Assembly: GCA_002690045.1 (NCBI GenBank)
Contig: NZDE01000008.1
Coordinates: 105,213 to 169,212, forward strand
Origin: Alphaproteobacteria bacterium
GTDB taxonomy: Bacteria > Pseudomonadota > Alphaproteobacteria > Micavibrionales > Micavibrionaceae
Length of the DNA: 64,000 bases
Direction of reading: 5' to 3'
Shown: piece after piece, positions 33,566-43,177 of the stretch
How positions within the stretch are numbered: the stretch's first letter is position 1
Layout: the number at the start of each line of letters is the position of its first letter
The notes under the pieces: model-generated
Databases searched by the model: none
The model's input: the letters and a program-made list of their open reading frames with translations, nothing else
Told to the model about the DNA's origin: nothing
Program-made: the position numbers and the translations under genes

Positions 33566-34618
33566 ATGGAACGTATAGCAGTAGTATTATTAAATACAGG
33601 GGGGCCAGATAGTAAAAAAGCTATTTTGCCGTATCTGTATAATTACTACAAGGATCCACAAAACTTACCGCTTCCTTTTGGCCTGCACACTATTGGTGCA
33701 TTTACTACGGCTCTGGTTCAACGTTTTACAAATATGCGTGAAACTTACCGCCGCCTTGCTTATCAATCCCCCTTGCTACAAAACACCAAAACGCAGGCGA
33801 TCAGTTTAGAGTGCGTCCTTAACAGCACAAAAACTCAAGATGTGCATTATCGTTGTTATGTATCCATGGTGTATTGGCATCCATTTTCTGATGAAGTTAT
33901 GGATGAAATCAAAGAATATGGCGCAGAACGGGTGATTTTATTACCAATGTTTCCGCAAAAATCGTTTAAAACGACCTATGCGTTGGTTAAAGATTGGCTT
34001 TTAACCGCAAAGGAAGAAAATTTAACGGCGAAGACACAAGTCATAGACCATTTTTACGATAAAAAAGGCTTCATCGAAGGGCTTTGTGCGCAGATGGTTA
34101 CATCTATGTACCGTATTTCAGATAAAGCGCGCCGTGCCAATTTACCAAAACCGCGTATGGTTTTTATCGGGCGTTATCACCAACCACGCTTTAAAAAACT
34201 TGGTGACCCTTATGAAAGCGAGATTAAAGCGACTGCAGAAGCGATGATTAAAGCTATGGGCGGTGATCATGATTATCGTGTTTGTTTTCAGCCTGCACCG
34301 ACATTCTCATCAACCATTGGGCCAACAATATATGATACGCTCAAAGAAGCCGCAGAAGATAAGGTCCCTGTTTTAGTTGTTCCGATTAGCTATGCAGTTG
34401 AAGATCCTGTGACATTAATCCAGATGGATCAAATATATGCCGAATATGCTGAAAAAATTGGTGTGCCACTTTTTGAACGTGCCCCGACTATTTCAAACCA
34501 TGTTGATTTTTTAAATGCTTTGTCAGAAACCATTATCGCCGAAGATACGTTAATCAACATTGATACATATGACGACGACCTTAAACAGAAAATAATTTGG
34601 AATAATAAAGATGATTGA
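33566..34618 (+). CDS. hemH: Divergent ferrochelatase-family protein (HemH)
   Basis: 350-aa homologue of ferrochelatase, which inserts iron into protoporphyrin IX. The family is clear from VVLLNTGGPDS at the start, SPLLQNTKTQA, ILLPMFPQKSFKTT and LGDPYESEI. Key motifs differ from the norm: the usual FSAHGLP (catalytic His) reads FIGRYHQP, the QSRVGP block is absent, and the SxHxETLxE motif (catalytic Glu) reads VEDPVTLIQ. Position between hemE and hemJ argues for a haem role, yet activity is doubtful without these residues. The stop overlaps hemJ by 8 bases. Confidence 0.85.
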   Translation: MERIAVVLLNTGGPDSKKAILPYLYNYYKDPQNLPLPFGLHTIGAFTTALVQRFTNMRETYRRLAYQSPLLQNTKTQAISLECVLNSTKTQDVHYRCYVSMVYWHPFSDEVMDEIKEYGAERVILLPMFPQKSFKTTYALVKDWLLTAKEENLTAKTQVIDHFYDKKGFIEGLCAQMVTSMYRISDKARRANLPKPRMVFIGRYHQPRFKKLGDPYESEIKATAEAMIKAMGGDHDYRVCFQPAPTFSSTIGPTIYDTLKEAAEDKVPVLVVPISYAVEDPVTLIQMDQIYAEYAEKIGVPLFERAPTISNHVDFLNALSETIIAEDTLINIDTYDDDLKQKIIWNNKDD

Positions 34619-35060
34619 TTTTATTGCCGCACATTATAACTGGTTTAAAGCCATGCATATTATTTCGGTAATCGCGTGGATGGCAGGGATGTTATATTTG
34701 CCGCGTTTATTTGTTTACCACGTAGCGGCAGAAAAAGGCTCTGTGCAATCCGAAACCTTTAAAACGATGGAACGCCGCCTGCTTAAATTTATTATGACCC
34801 CAGCGCTGATATGTGCGTGGTTATTTGGCTTGCTGATGGTTGCTGCCAATAGTGAGATATTAATGCAGTCTGGTTGGTTCCATGCCAAATTCCTTTTGGT
34901 GTTTATTATGAGCGGTATCCATGGTGTATTTTCAAAATGGCTTAAGAACTTTGCTGCGGACGTAAATGAAAAATCAGCTAAGTTCTATAAAATATGGAAT
35001 GAAGTGCCGACCGTATTGATGATTATCATTGTTATTTTAGCTGTCGTAAAACCGTTTTAA
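34611..35060 (+). CDS. hemJ: Protoporphyrinogen oxidase HemJ
   Basis: 149-aa integral membrane protein (UPF0093 type) that oxidises protoporphyrinogen IX. Four hydrophobic helices are visible. The conserved His and Arg/Tyr motif is in AMHIISVIAWMAGMLYLPRLFVYH near the N-terminus (residues about 15-37); FHAKFLLVFIM–GIHG follows. The ATG lies inside the end of hemH, so the two are translationally coupled. A weak GCCTTA/TAAGGC hairpin follows at about 35066-35084. Confidence 0.93.
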   Translation: MIDFIAAHYNWFKAMHIISVIAWMAGMLYLPRLFVYHVAAEKGSVQSETFKTMERRLLKFIMTPALICAWLFGLLMVAANSEILMQSGWFHAKFLLVFIMSGIHGVFSKWLKNFAADVNEKSAKFYKIWNEVPTVLMIIIVILAVVKPF

Positions 35061-35092
35061 GGTAAGCCTTACTCGAAATAAGGCATAGGTTG

Positions 35093-36103
35093 TTATTCTG
35101 TCGCAGCTTTCGTTAAATTATCACGGTCAAAAGTCGGGAAGATATTTGCGATTTCTTTGAACTTCTTTTGTACGAAATACCATGCCGGTGAATTTTGCGG
35201 CAGCTTTTTGTAATTATCTTCAATCTCTTGACGAGTTAACGTACCGTTGCCATCAGCATCCATAATATTCATCGCAACATCTGCCATTTCTGTGGCGCGG
35301 TCAGCCGCTTTATCCATAGATACGGTTAAATTATCAATCGCTGCGCCGTTATGATTGATGAAGGCCAAATAATTGAGCATCAATACAGCTTTTTTGATTT
35401 CATCTTTAGTTAGTTCAAAATCAACATTCCCATCAGCCATAACAAATAATAAATGGTGACAGTCACTATTATCCGCAAAACTTAAATCACGGCGCTGGTC
35501 ACAAATTTCCAAAGCGTGATCCATATAGCGAATTAATTTTAAACCGGGCGCATGTAATGTGTAATGTTCAGGGTCTGGCGGGGTTTGACAATATTTAAAT
35601 GTAAATGTTGGCGATTCATTGCTTAAATTGCTTTCCCAGTTTTTTTGGAGATCAGCCGGCGCATCATCCTGCGTAAAGCCGGTTATTAAGCGGTCTTGTT
35701 TGGTTTGAATAACCAGATTATCACTTGGGATGTTTATTTCAGTAAAATCTTGCCCTTCATTGACTTCACGGACTTTTTGTAAACACGCTTCCGCCCCGTA
35801 TATAAGGGAGTAAGAGAAATATTTGGTGTAGATGGTGGTGACATCTGGGTCTTCGCAGTTATCTAATGCCCAATAGCCTTGATATTTACCCGGTACAGGT
35901 AAATGTGTATTTAAGCTCGTTTCAACGTTTCCGCTTTTAAGGGCATCTGCGGCAGCATTTTCGCGCTCGATGGCTAATCGCTCTAATGCCGCTTCGACCG
36001 TTGGGCAGGTATGTCCATAATCAAACGCAGCATGGCTAGTTGTTGAAAAGGCATATAAGCTAAGCCCAATGATTGCTGCAAATTTTAACGTGTTTTTTTT
36101 CAT
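35093..36103 (-). CDS. Secreted EF-hand protein of unknown function
   Basis: 336-aa exported protein: signal peptide MKKNTLKFAAIIGLSLYAF ending near SHAA. The C-terminal part holds a good EF-hand loop DADGNGTLTRQE (about 280-291) and a weaker one with ADGNVDFELTKDE about 60 residues earlier, so it may bind calcium in the periplasm. The mature part has several Cys residues that could pair. Its ATG overlaps the stop of the upstream hydroxylase gene by four bases, so it is cotranscribed. No enzymatic domain recognised. Confidence 0.72.
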   Translation of the reverse strand: MKKNTLKFAAIIGLSLYAFSTTSHAAFDYGHTCPTVEAALERLAIERENAAADALKSGNVETSLNTHLPVPGKYQGYWALDNCEDPDVTTIYTKYFSYSLIYGAEACLQKVREVNEGQDFTEINIPSDNLVIQTKQDRLITGFTQDDAPADLQKNWESNLSNESPTFTFKYCQTPPDPEHYTLHAPGLKLIRYMDHALEICDQRRDLSFADNSDCHHLLFVMADGNVDFELTKDEIKKAVLMLNYLAFINHNGAAIDNLTVSMDKAADRATEMADVAMNIMDADGNGTLTRQEIEDNYKKLPQNSPAWYFVQKKFKEIANIFPTFDRDNLTKAATE

Positions 36104-37371
36104 TTTTCGTCTTCTTTTATCATATGTGGTAATAGGCCCGATGTACCCATGGCCTGTTTCATAAAAAACTTTTTAACAGGGTTAATGCGGTCAACGGCTT
36201 TTAACCCTAATTGGCGTGCCGCGCGGAACGGTGGGAAAGACACGCCGAAGACTTTAACCAAAGCATCAGTCACAGCCGCCATCGCCATATTATCAAAACG
36301 GCGTTTACGTTGATATGTTTCGAGTAAATCTTGCGTGCCAAGGTCTTGACCGTTGTCATGGGCATCAACCAGTATTTCGGCTAAAGCAGCAATATCGCGC
36401 ATACCAAGGTTAAGCCCTTGCCCTGCAATTGGGTGTATGCCATGCGCAGCATCGGCAATTAAGCACAGGCGCGGCGCGATATAATCTACCGCATGTTCAA
36501 GGCCAAGCGGAAATGCGCGGCGTTCATTAACCATATGCACAGCGCCATATGTATCAGGGAAACGCTTATTTAATTCAGCGTTAAATGCATCGTCCGATAA
36601 TGCCATGAGGCTATTTTCTTTGGCATAGACGCTGCCATCATAATCTTCTGTCCAAACAAGGGATGAGCGATGTGTACCGTCTGCATCATCGCTCATGGGC
36701 AGAACCGCAAAAGGCCCTTCGGCCTTGAAATGTTCAATCGCGACATGGTTATGTGGATGTTCATGGGCAACGGTGCAAATAATTGCGCGTTGGTTATACG
36801 GCCATTTACGTGTCGGGATATTGGCGTGTTTGCGGACAAAAGACGTACGCCCGTCTGCGCCGACTAATATATCCGCATGAATAATCGTGCCGCTTGCCAA
36901 GGTAATTTCAATATATTCATCATGCGCGGTGAAGTCGGTGGCTTGGTCAGGGGCAATCTGCGCTGTTTGGTCATGGGTGGTGATTTTTTGCTGTAAAGCG
37001 ATGCGCATATCACGGTTATTGATGATCCAGCCAAAAGCATCTTTTTGTACGTCATCAATCAAGAATTTTAACAAAACAGGTGAATCGCTATCTAATATAT
37101 CAATGTCTTTAATGGCGCAGGCTTCTGCTAATAACGTATCCCATACACCAGCGGCCTTTAAAACTTGCGCGGACCCATAGGATATAGCGGTGGTGCGTAA
37201 ATCAAAATTTTCGGATATATGTAGGGCAGGTGGGTCACGGTCTACGCAAATTGTTGGAACATTGTTACGCCCCAAAATAGATGCCAAAGTTAAACCAGAT
37301 TGTCCGCCGCCAATAATTGCGACTTTTGTTTTGAGAATATTTTTCTTCTGTGCAGCATCTTGGTCATGCAT
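36100..37371 (-). CDS. UbiH/UbiF/COQ6-family FAD-dependent hydroxylase
   Basis: 423-aa flavoprotein monooxygenase of the ubiquinone-synthesis family, which hydroxylates the ring with NADPH and oxygen. It has the FAD dinucleotide motif VAIIGGGQSGLTLAS near residues 18-32, a central ILVGADGRTSFVR (DG motif), and LIADAAHGIHPIAGQGLNLGMRD (GD motif). Which ring position it acts on cannot be told from sequence. Other ubiquinone genes (ABC1 kinase and COQ9) lie at 49-51 kb. It is translationally coupled to the EF-hand gene. Confidence 0.9.
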   Translation of the reverse strand: MHDQDAAQKKNILKTKVAIIGGGQSGLTLASILGRNNVPTICVDRDPPALHISENFDLRTTAISYGSAQVLKAAGVWDTLLAEACAIKDIDILDSDSPVLLKFLIDDVQKDAFGWIINNRDMRIALQQKITTHDQTAQIAPDQATDFTAHDEYIEITLASGTIIHADILVGADGRTSFVRKHANIPTRKWPYNQRAIICTVAHEHPHNHVAIEHFKAEGPFAVLPMSDDADGTHRSSLVWTEDYDGSVYAKENSLMALSDDAFNAELNKRFPDTYGAVHMVNERRAFPLGLEHAVDYIAPRLCLIADAAHGIHPIAGQGLNLGMRDIAALAEILVDAHDNGQDLGTQDLLETYQRKRRFDNMAMAAVTDALVKVFGVSFPPFRAARQLGLKAVDRINPVKKFFMKQAMGTSGLLPHMIKEDEK

Positions 37372-37416
37372 GAAATCATACCTTCATTTATCTGCCGAAT
37401 AAGGCTATATTGTTAG

Positions 37417-37818
<402 letters not shown>

Positions 37819-37850
37819 TAAAATAACAATAATAAACAGGGACGAACATA

Positions 37851-38372
37851 ATGGCCAAAATTACTGATAAATTGGTCAAGCACTGGGACTTGCAAGCTCA
37901 GCCGCTTATCGAAAAAGAAAATGAACTTATCCTAAAGCTCGCAAAATGCCCAAAACCTAGAGGTTCGGGGTTTTTCTCAATATTTAATGGTTTTGGTGAT
38001 CCAAACTCACGCGAAGGTTTAGAAAGCCGCTTGTCAAGCATACGCAGTAAACAAGTCGAAGTCGCTAAAGCGTTTACTTTACCAATTTTGAAACAAGCTG
38101 CGGGTACAGATGGTAAGTTTCATAAACGATATGCGGAATATAAACGTCAACGCGAACAAGAATGCCCAGGTTGGCCTGCTGTATTTAGTATGGATGAAAT
38201 TCGTAAAGATTACTTGCAGCGTTATTTTCTGTTACAGCGCGTTAAAGTGCCAAGTGAACAAGCCCATGTAATTGATCAGATGTTCGATTTCTATAAACAT
38301 GATAAAAGCTTGCCACTACCTTATCGCCCAGAAAATGATATTGACGCATGGCTTAGAAAATTCGATATATAA
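37851..38372 (+). CDS. Hypothetical protein (173 aa)
   Basis: Soluble, basic protein starting MAKITDKLVKHWDL, with helical segments and a C-terminal YKHDKSLPLPYRPENDIDAW. No signal peptide or recognised domain. It follows the PII gene by 32 bp and may be cotranscribed, though it is not a known partner of PII. Codon use matches neighbours. Confidence 0.6.
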   Translation: MAKITDKLVKHWDLQAQPLIEKENELILKLAKCPKPRGSGFFSIFNGFGDPNSREGLESRLSSIRSKQVEVAKAFTLPILKQAAGTDGKFHKRYAEYKRQREQECPGWPAVFSMDEIRKDYLQRYFLLQRVKVPSEQAHVIDQMFDFYKHDKSLPLPYRPENDIDAWLRKFDI

Positions 38373-38415
38373 GCCGCACAATATTTAAACACTAAAAATA
38401 AATAAGGTTATCATT

Positions 38416-39222
38416 ATGCGTATCTGCACATGGAATATTAATTCGGTTCGCTTACGTGCGCCCATTGTTCAGGATCTTATGCGTCAGCATGAACCAGACA
38501 TTGTGTGTTTGCAGGAAACAAAAACACCAAATGATAAATTCCCCCATGATGCGTTTACGCAGCTTGGCTATAACCATCACCATATTGATGGAATTAAAGG
38601 CTATAATGGCGTGGCTATTTTATCAAAGCGCCCGTTAAAAGATGCGCAGGTTTATAGCCGCGTTGACCGTGAAGATGGCCGCCATATTTCTGCGGCATTT
38701 ACGGTTGATGGCTTTGCTAAACCGATTGAAGTGCACTGCATTTACATTCCGGCGGGCGGCGATGAACCAGACCGTGAAATTAATGATAAATTTGCGCATA
38801 AACTCGACTTTGTTGCTGAACTAGAGAATTGGTTTAGCGCCAACCATAGTGATGATAAGGCGATGATTGCGCTGGGTGATTTTAATATTGCGCCGCTTGA
38901 ACATGATGTGTGGTCACATAAGCAATTGTTAAAAATTGTTTCCCACACACCAATTGAGGTTGAAGCGCTCACTAAAATGCAAAAATCAATTGATTGGGTC
39001 GATGCATTGCGCCACTTCATACCCGAAGATGAAAAATGTTACACATGGTGGTCGTATCGTAACCGTGACTGGCGTAAATCAAACCGCGGCCGCCGTCTTG
39101 ATCATATTTGGGTAACCCCAGATTTAAAACCACATCTCAAAGCGCAAGATATCCTGCTCGACATGCGTGACGTTGAAAAACCATCTGACCATGTGCCGGT
39201 ATTTGTAGATTTTGCGTTTTAA
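38416..39222 (+). CDS. xthA: Exodeoxyribonuclease III
   Basis: 268-aa Mg-dependent AP endonuclease and 3' exonuclease for base-excision repair, EEP superfamily. It has ICTWNINSVRLR at the start, the metal Glu in VCLQETK, the catalytic LGDFNIAPLEHDVW, and the C-terminal RRLDHIW and SDHVPVFVDF. Length is standard. AAGGTT precedes the ATG. Confidence 0.95.
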   Translation: MRICTWNINSVRLRAPIVQDLMRQHEPDIVCLQETKTPNDKFPHDAFTQLGYNHHHIDGIKGYNGVAILSKRPLKDAQVYSRVDREDGRHISAAFTVDGFAKPIEVHCIYIPAGGDEPDREINDKFAHKLDFVAELENWFSANHSDDKAMIALGDFNIAPLEHDVWSHKQLLKIVSHTPIEVEALTKMQKSIDWVDALRHFIPEDEKCYTWWSYRNRDWRKSNRGRRLDHIWVTPDLKPHLKAQDILLDMRDVEKPSDHVPVFVDFAF

Positions 39223-39241
39223 AATTTCTGCGGGTTTTTGA

Positions 39242-39270
39242 TTGACAGAATACTGCCCCGATGCTAGCCG
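39242..39270 (+). promoter_or_regulatory. Possible promoter for the 39312 esterase gene
   Basis: A perfect -35 TTGACA (39242-39247) and 17-bp spacer, but a poor -10 (TAGCCG, 39265-39270), 42 bp before the ATG. Confidence 0.35.
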
Positions 39271-39311
39271 TCATTCATAATAAAAAATAATAATTTAAAC
39301 AGGGCAGGGCA

Positions 39312-40073
39312 ATGATTGATCAAAATTACGATCCGAACAAAGAAGGAAGCGCGCTTCATATTGGTGACAAAGACAGTGAAACACAGATTGTTGTTTTACA
39401 TGGAAATGGCCGTTTCGCAGAAGATTTTAAATCGGTGGCGGAATGGTTTACTGAAACGATCCCTAGCGCACATATCATTATTCCGAATGGAACATATAAA
39501 ATTCCTAACACGCAAATACCATTAGAGTATAGAGAAGAGTTAGAACGCACCAATAAATCGGCGTTTACATGGTTTGATTTCTCTCAATCCAAAAATGCGC
39601 TTGCAGCATTTACGGGGGTAAATAAAAATCGGGAAAGAGATGTTCTAGATGATTGTATAGATGATTTATCCAAAGACTCTAACAATAGAATCTATTTGTT
39701 TGGGTTCTCAATGGGCGGCATTCGTGCTGCAGGGGACTTTGCAAAGGCATCTAATGACGCGATTAAAGGTGCGGTGCTTCATAGCTCTGCGATTACGTCA
39801 TTAGGGGAGATAATATCCAAACCACAAGATAAAAAAGCGCCGGCGCGGATTTTCACAGTGATGGGCAAAGATGACAACATCATGCCGTCTTATATAATGA
39901 AGCCGTTAGCAGCGGTGCATTATTACAATCAATTAAAGTTACGCTTTAATGGGGTGACGGCACGTTCACAATTCCTTGATGGCTTGGGGCATAATATTTC
40001 TGCACAAAGCGCCGAAATATGTGCAAACCACATTAAAAAGTTAGACGAATATTTTGTACATAATCACCCTTAA
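39312..40073 (+). CDS. Alpha/beta-hydrolase (carboxylesterase-like)
   Basis: 253-aa serine hydrolase of the phospholipase/carboxylesterase type. It has HGNGRFAEDF (oxyanion region), the nucleophile elbow GFSMGG with Ser at about residue 140, an Asp in MGKDDNIMP and a His in LDGLGHNIS, giving a full catalytic triad. No signal peptide, so probably cytosolic. The substrate is unknown. It converges on the next gene with a 5-bp gap. AT-rich wobble use is similar to neighbours. Confidence 0.82.
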   Translation: MIDQNYDPNKEGSALHIGDKDSETQIVVLHGNGRFAEDFKSVAEWFTETIPSAHIIIPNGTYKIPNTQIPLEYREELERTNKSAFTWFDFSQSKNALAAFTGVNKNRERDVLDDCIDDLSKDSNNRIYLFGFSMGGIRAAGDFAKASNDAIKGAVLHSSAITSLGEIISKPQDKKAPARIFTVMGKDDNIMPSYIMKPLAAVHYYNQLKLRFNGVTARSQFLDGLGHNISAQSAEICANHIKKLDEYFVHNHP

Positions 40074-40078
40074 CAGTC

Positions 40079-40852
40079 TTACTGCAGAGCGAGTAAGTCG
40101 TTTTTTAGGGCATTAAATACGCTGTTATAGCGCTTTGCCCATTCTTGCTCGTTAATTAAATCAGGTGGTAAATTATCATCTATAAAGGTCTGTGAACCGT
40201 CTTTGGTTTGTAAGTCCTGTGTGAATTTTCCACTCTCTAATGCTTTTTTCATGTGGATCTCGCCGCTCTTACAAATCTCTGTATATGGGGTGCGGTTTTG
40301 GCGTTCTTGAATTAATTCAAAAATGGTTTCGAATACTGTTTCTTTATCCTCGTACTTCATAGAGGCAAATCGGCGCAAGTGGTTTTGACGCATTTGTTCA
40401 AGTTCAGTTCGTGTGTTTTGCCCAGCTGTTGGGTCGGCGCAGCGAGCAATATCGCTAATAATAAAATGTTCTGATACAAAATAATGAATAACCGAGTTTT
40501 GTTTTAGGGTCTCTGCTTGAACAGGGTTTGAATCTTTCATGTTCCGTGTCAGGCTTTCTAAAAACTGAACATAGCCAAGGCCATATTTCGGGTCACCATT
40601 ATCATATAAATACTGGTCACGCAGCCAAAACATCACGACGTTTAAATCGTTACGGGATGAATAGGGCGCATTAAGGCGCTCCATAATGTTTCTCATTACG
40701 ATAGGGAATTTTTGTTCTTCTGCCATTTTATTATATGTGCGGTAGAGCTTGTTTTTGACGACGCGGCCCGGTGTGTCTTTGGCTGCGTAGACTTGCGTTG
40801 GTAAGAACGCAAAGCAGAAAACACATAAAAACAATAAACGAAAAACAGACAT
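40079..40852 (-). CDS. Secreted protein of unknown function
   Basis: 257-aa protein with an N-terminal signal peptide (MSVFRLLFLCVFCFAFL, cleavage near VYA at about residue 23). The mature part is helical and charged, with RNIMERLNAPYS, WLRDQYLYDNGD, and two Cys (about residues 137 and 196) that could form a disulphide. No domain recognised. It converges on the esterase gene and is divergent from rho. Confidence 0.65.
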   Translation of the reverse strand: MSVFRLLFLCVFCFAFLPTQVYAAKDTPGRVVKNKLYRTYNKMAEEQKFPIVMRNIMERLNAPYSSRNDLNVVMFWLRDQYLYDNGDPKYGLGYVQFLESLTRNMKDSNPVQAETLKQNSVIHYFVSEHFIISDIARCADPTAGQNTRTELEQMRQNHLRRFASMKYEDKETVFETIFELIQERQNRTPYTEICKSGEIHMKKALESGKFTQDLQTKDGSQTFIDDNLPPDLINEQEWAKRYNSVFNALKNDLLALQ

Positions 40853-41151
40853 GGTGAATAATCCCGTTAGAAAAAACTACATACATTATAGTTGTTTACG
40901 CTTGACTCCACAAATTTATTTTGATAATTGTGGAAAAGTCTAAAGAACAAACCCCCAAAAATAGAATTTTGTGTTGGCGCCGTGTGGTGCAATGGTCAGA
41001 GGGTTAGGGGTTTGAATATGTTAATTAAAAGTTTTTTAAAACTTACCCTCTAAAATTAATTTAACTTAACAAAACTAGGCTTCAATTACAAATCGTCTAA
41101 TTTTAGAACCTTCCCACACTTGAAAACCATCAATCATTAAAAGTTAGTATC
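40853..41151. promoter_or_regulatory. Intergenic region upstream of rho with a possible leader hairpin
   Basis: About 300 bp without a gene. GAGGGT (40999-41004) can pair with ACCCTC (41045-41050), and inside the loop AAGTTTT pairs with AAAACTT, giving a long AU-rich stem-loop about 100 bp before rho. Rho is autoregulated by its leader in other bacteria; a role here is inference. No clear promoter elements were identified. Confidence 0.3.
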
Positions 41152-42408
41152 ATGAACTTACAAGAACTTAAAACACGCTCTCCGGCTGAACTGTTAGCAT
41201 TTGCAGAAGAACTCGAAATCGAAAATTGTGGCTCTATGCGCAAACAAGATATGATGTTCGCAATTTTAAAACAGCTCGCACATCAAAATGTACCAATATC
41301 TGGCAGCGGTGTTTTAGAAGTTCTACAGGATGGTTTTGGCTTCTTACGCTCACCGGAAGAAAACTACCTTCCTGGTCCAGATGATATTTATGTATCACCT
41401 TCACAAGTACGTCGCTTTGGCTTGCGTACAGGTGATATTGTTGAAGGCGAAATTCGCGCCCCAAAAGATTCTGAACGTTATTTTGCGTTATTAAAAGTCG
41501 GCTCAATCAACGGGGAAACACCGGAAAAACTGCGCCACCGCATTAACTTTGATAACCTGACACCACTTTACCCGGATCGTAAAATCAAACTTGAACTTGA
41601 TGATCCTACGAAAAAGGCCTTTACACAGCGCGTTATTGAATTAGTTGCGCCTATGGGTTTTGGTCAGCGTGCATTGCTTGTTGCGCCGCCACGTACAGGT
41701 AAAACCGTGATGTTACAAAACATCGCGACATCTATTGCACAGAACCACCCTGATGCATATTTGATCGTTCTGCTTATTGATGAACGTCCAGAAGAAGTAA
41801 CCGATATGGCGCGTAGCGTACGCGGCGAAGTCATTTCATCAACATTCGATGAACCAGCATCGCGCCACGTACAGGTCGCCGAAATGGTCATGGAAAAAGC
41901 CAAGCGCCTTGTGGAACATAAACGCGACGTTGTGATCCTGCTTGACTCGATTACGCGTCTTGCGCGTGCGTACAACACCGTTGTGCCATCATCAGGTAAG
42001 GTTTTAACTGGTGGTGTTGATGCCAACGCCTTGCAGCGCCCAAAGCGCTTCTTCGGTGCGGCGCGTAACATTGAACAAGGCGGGTCATTGACCATCATCG
42101 CAACGGCCTTGGTTGAAACGGGCTCCCGTATGGATGAGGTTATCTTCGAAGAATTTAAAGGTACTGGTAACGCTGAAATCGTTATGGATCGTAAGATTGC
42201 TGATAAACGCGTCTTCCCTGCAATTGATATTCAGAAATCAGGTACACGTAAAGAAGAGCTTCTTGTTGGTAAAGACAACCTTCAGAAAATGTGGGTATTG
42301 CGCCGTATTCTTAACCCAATGGGTACAGTCGATGCGGTTGAATTCTTGCTTGATAAGATGCGTAGCTCCAAGAGCAATGACGAATTCTTCCAATCAATGA
42401 ACCAGTAA
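41152..42408 (+). CDS. rho: Transcription termination factor Rho
   Basis: Hexameric RNA helicase that ends transcription of untranslated RNA. The 418-aa protein begins [19 protein letters not shown], has the RNA-binding cold-shock-like domain with [22 protein letters not shown] split around residues 63-83, Walker A APPRTGKT at about 181-188, Walker [17 protein letters not shown] and the Q/R-loop near the centre. No inserted extra domain. It ends 7 bp from a convergent gene. Confidence 0.97.
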   Translation: MNLQELKTRSPAELLAFAEELEIENCGSMRKQDMMFAILKQLAHQNVPISGSGVLEVLQDGFGFLRSPEENYLPGPDDIYVSPSQVRRFGLRTGDIVEGEIRAPKDSERYFALLKVGSINGETPEKLRHRINFDNLTPLYPDRKIKLELDDPTKKAFTQRVIELVAPMGFGQRALLVAPPRTGKTVMLQNIATSIAQNHPDAYLIVLLIDERPEEVTDMARSVRGEVISSTFDEPASRHVQVAEMVMEKAKRLVEHKRDVVILLDSITRLARAYNTVVPSSGKVLTGGVDANALQRPKRFFGAARNIEQGGSLTIIATALVETGSRMDEVIFEEFKGTGNAEIVMDRKIADKRVFPAIDIQKSGTRKEELLVGKDNLQKMWVLRRILNPMGTVDAVEFLLDKMRSSKSNDEFFQSMNQ

Positions 42409-42414
42409 GCTTTA

Positions 42415-43101
42415 TTACAGCCCTGCTTTAGGGTCAAAGTAATGAATGTTTTTGCAGTGATTACTTATATAGCTTGGGTCTTCTAAGAAGTTTTTTAAAA
42501 CAGATTCATATAAATGCATGTCTCTGATCTGGCTTTGATTAAGGTCCAGATATATGGCGTATCCGCCAGCTTTTATTGCAAAATAATCGGCAACGATGCT
42601 GGCCTGTTGTTCACGGTTATAATCGGATAAATCACGATCATCTGTTAAACGGTAGCGATAAGATACGTCTTGTTGTTCTTCTGGTGTTTGAAAATTGGCG
42701 CGATAATAATCATGCGCCACGGCATAAAGCAGATGTGGATCATTGCTGCCGCATAATTTGTTTTGCCAGACATGGACATGCTCATGTGCAAAAAGCCACG
42801 GGACAAGGTTTTTATCGCCTTTATAATCTTTATACCGTGTGTGCATATGCATAGTATCATCAAGGACAAATGCATCGGCATTAAGCATTTCGATCATAAC
42901 ATCAGTCATTTTTGACTGACGAAAAGTAATGTCTTCTATATCAATGCTATCTTGAAAAATCAGTTTCAATTTTTGTTTTTGTTCATCGCTATAATCACTT
43001 TGAAGGGCATATTCAAATGCAGCGTTACTGGCAATTAAGGCAAGCGCACTCGCCGCGACGCCGCCTAAAACCCTTTTACTGAATAGTTTGCTGAGCTGCA
43101 T
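42415..43101 (-). CDS. Membrane-anchored putative zinc metallopeptidase, HExxH type (copy A)
   Basis: 228-aa protein with an N-terminal hydrophobic segment (about 10-32: signal anchor or signal peptide). The motif FAHEHVHVWQ (HExxH) occurs at about residue 107, and NREQQASIVADYFAIKAG at about 162-179 could supply a third ligand. The gene next to it (43178) is a clear paralogue. The pattern HExxHxWQ recalls the peptidase-like core of secreted toxin or Rhs/eCIS-associated proteins, but no family is assigned. It ends KAGL, convergent on rho with a 6-bp gap. Confidence 0.7.
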   Translation of the reverse strand: MQLSKLFSKRVLGGVAASALALIASNAAFEYALQSDYSDEQKQKLKLIFQDSIDIEDITFRQSKMTDVMIEMLNADAFVLDDTMHMHTRYKDYKGDKNLVPWLFAHEHVHVWQNKLCGSNDPHLLYAVAHDYYRANFQTPEEQQDVSYRYRLTDDRDLSDYNREQQASIVADYFAIKAGGYAIYLDLNQSQIRDMHLYESVLKNFLEDPSYISNHCKNIHYFDPKAGL

Positions 43102-43177
43102 AATTGATCCTCCGAAATAAACATTTACATAATATATAAGATATTAAACAGAGATGCAAGGATTTTATGATTATGCC

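Noticed and set aside
40979..41030. A tRNA-like stretch (GTGTGGTGCAATGGTCAGAG followed by GGGTTTGAA) upstream of rho
   Set aside because: It resembles a D-arm and T-loop only loosely; no anticodon arm, acceptor stem or CCA region can be folded, so I treat it as chance or part of the rho leader.
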